DNA of 64,000 nucleotides, taken from contig JARUPZ010000020.1 in NCBI GenBank assembly GCA_031213475.1, positions 8,855,562 to 8,919,561 of the forward strand, written 5' to 3'. The notes under the pieces were generated by a model. The model was not told the DNA's origin, did no database searches, and was given only the letters and a program-made list of their open reading frames with translations. The stretch is from Nereocystis luetkeana (Eukaryota; Sar; Phaeophyceae; Laminariales; Laminariaceae). Every line of letters begins with the position of its first letter. The stretch's first letter is position 1. Below are positions 63,979 to 64,000 of the stretch, in pieces. The translations under genes were made by a program, and so were the position numbers.

Positions 63979-64000
63979 AGGGGGGGGGCGTACTCATTTG
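63979..64000 (-). mobile_element. E retroposon cut by window end
   Basis: Ends in GGGGGGGCGTACTCATTTG, the poly-C end of an E copy. Confidence 0.5.

Noticed and set aside
61042-64000. Search for HSP70 copy 3 exons 2 to 4
   Set aside because: No frame contains the exon 2 or exon 3 signatures on either strand; only MITEs and other repeats are seen.

Overview
This window is eukaryotic nuclear DNA. Its genes have GT-AG introns, its exons are GC-rich and short, its introns are long and crowded with repeats, and it carries many miniature transposons, retroposons and microsatellites. The HSP70 proteins (start MAAVEGES, C-terminal GGMP repeats, end EEID) and a LINE-type reverse transcriptase remnant fit a stramenopile alga, perhaps a brown alga. 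That placement is inference, not proof.

Region 1 to 26.2 kb: one very large minus-strand gene. I could join 14 exons in frame (1,950 nt, 650 codons) plus a partial fifteenth, by matching splice phases between 26205 and about 1945. The product starts with a signal peptide and then has about six repeats resembling bacterial pre-peptidase C-terminal (PPC) beta-sandwich domains. The 3' end lies left of the window. Exons make up only about 8 percent of the locus; the introns hold transposons and tandem arrays.

Region 26.2 to 35.6 kb: no convincing cellular gene. It holds a broken LINE reverse transcriptase (about 27.95-29.31 kb, minus), tRNA-like and other dispersed repeats, a long GTAT microsatellite, and one unrecognised 157-codon ORF.

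Region 35.6 to 46.7 kb: two complete four-exon cytosolic HSP70 genes, head to head around a 1.06 kb promoter region with heat-shock-element-like sites. Both encode 657 residues. Exon 2 and its intron edges are almost identical in the two genes while exons 1 and 4 and the intron bodies differ, which points to gene conversion. A third HSP70 first exon lies at 60.55 kb; no exon 2 follows it before the window ends.

Region 46.7 to 64 kb: mostly repeats. At 51.6-53.0 kb is an intronless minus-strand gene for a secreted protein resembling a bacterial family of unknown function. It has one in-frame stop and about five frameshifts, most next to homopolymers, so it looks like a pseudogene.

Across the window I define repeat families A (TA-flanked MITE, about 20 copies), B (palindromic MITE with TTAA ends), C (GATC-rich), D/E (retroposons ending in poly-C, often 5'-truncated), F, G (MITE with TIR TTCTACGATAGAGGT), H and I. 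The most unusual signal is a set of tiny palindromes flanked by TA, TA-CCWGG-TA (about 35 copies) and TA-TTAA-TA (about 19 copies). Comparison of repeat copies inside this window shows that they are insertions of 7 bp and 6 bp.
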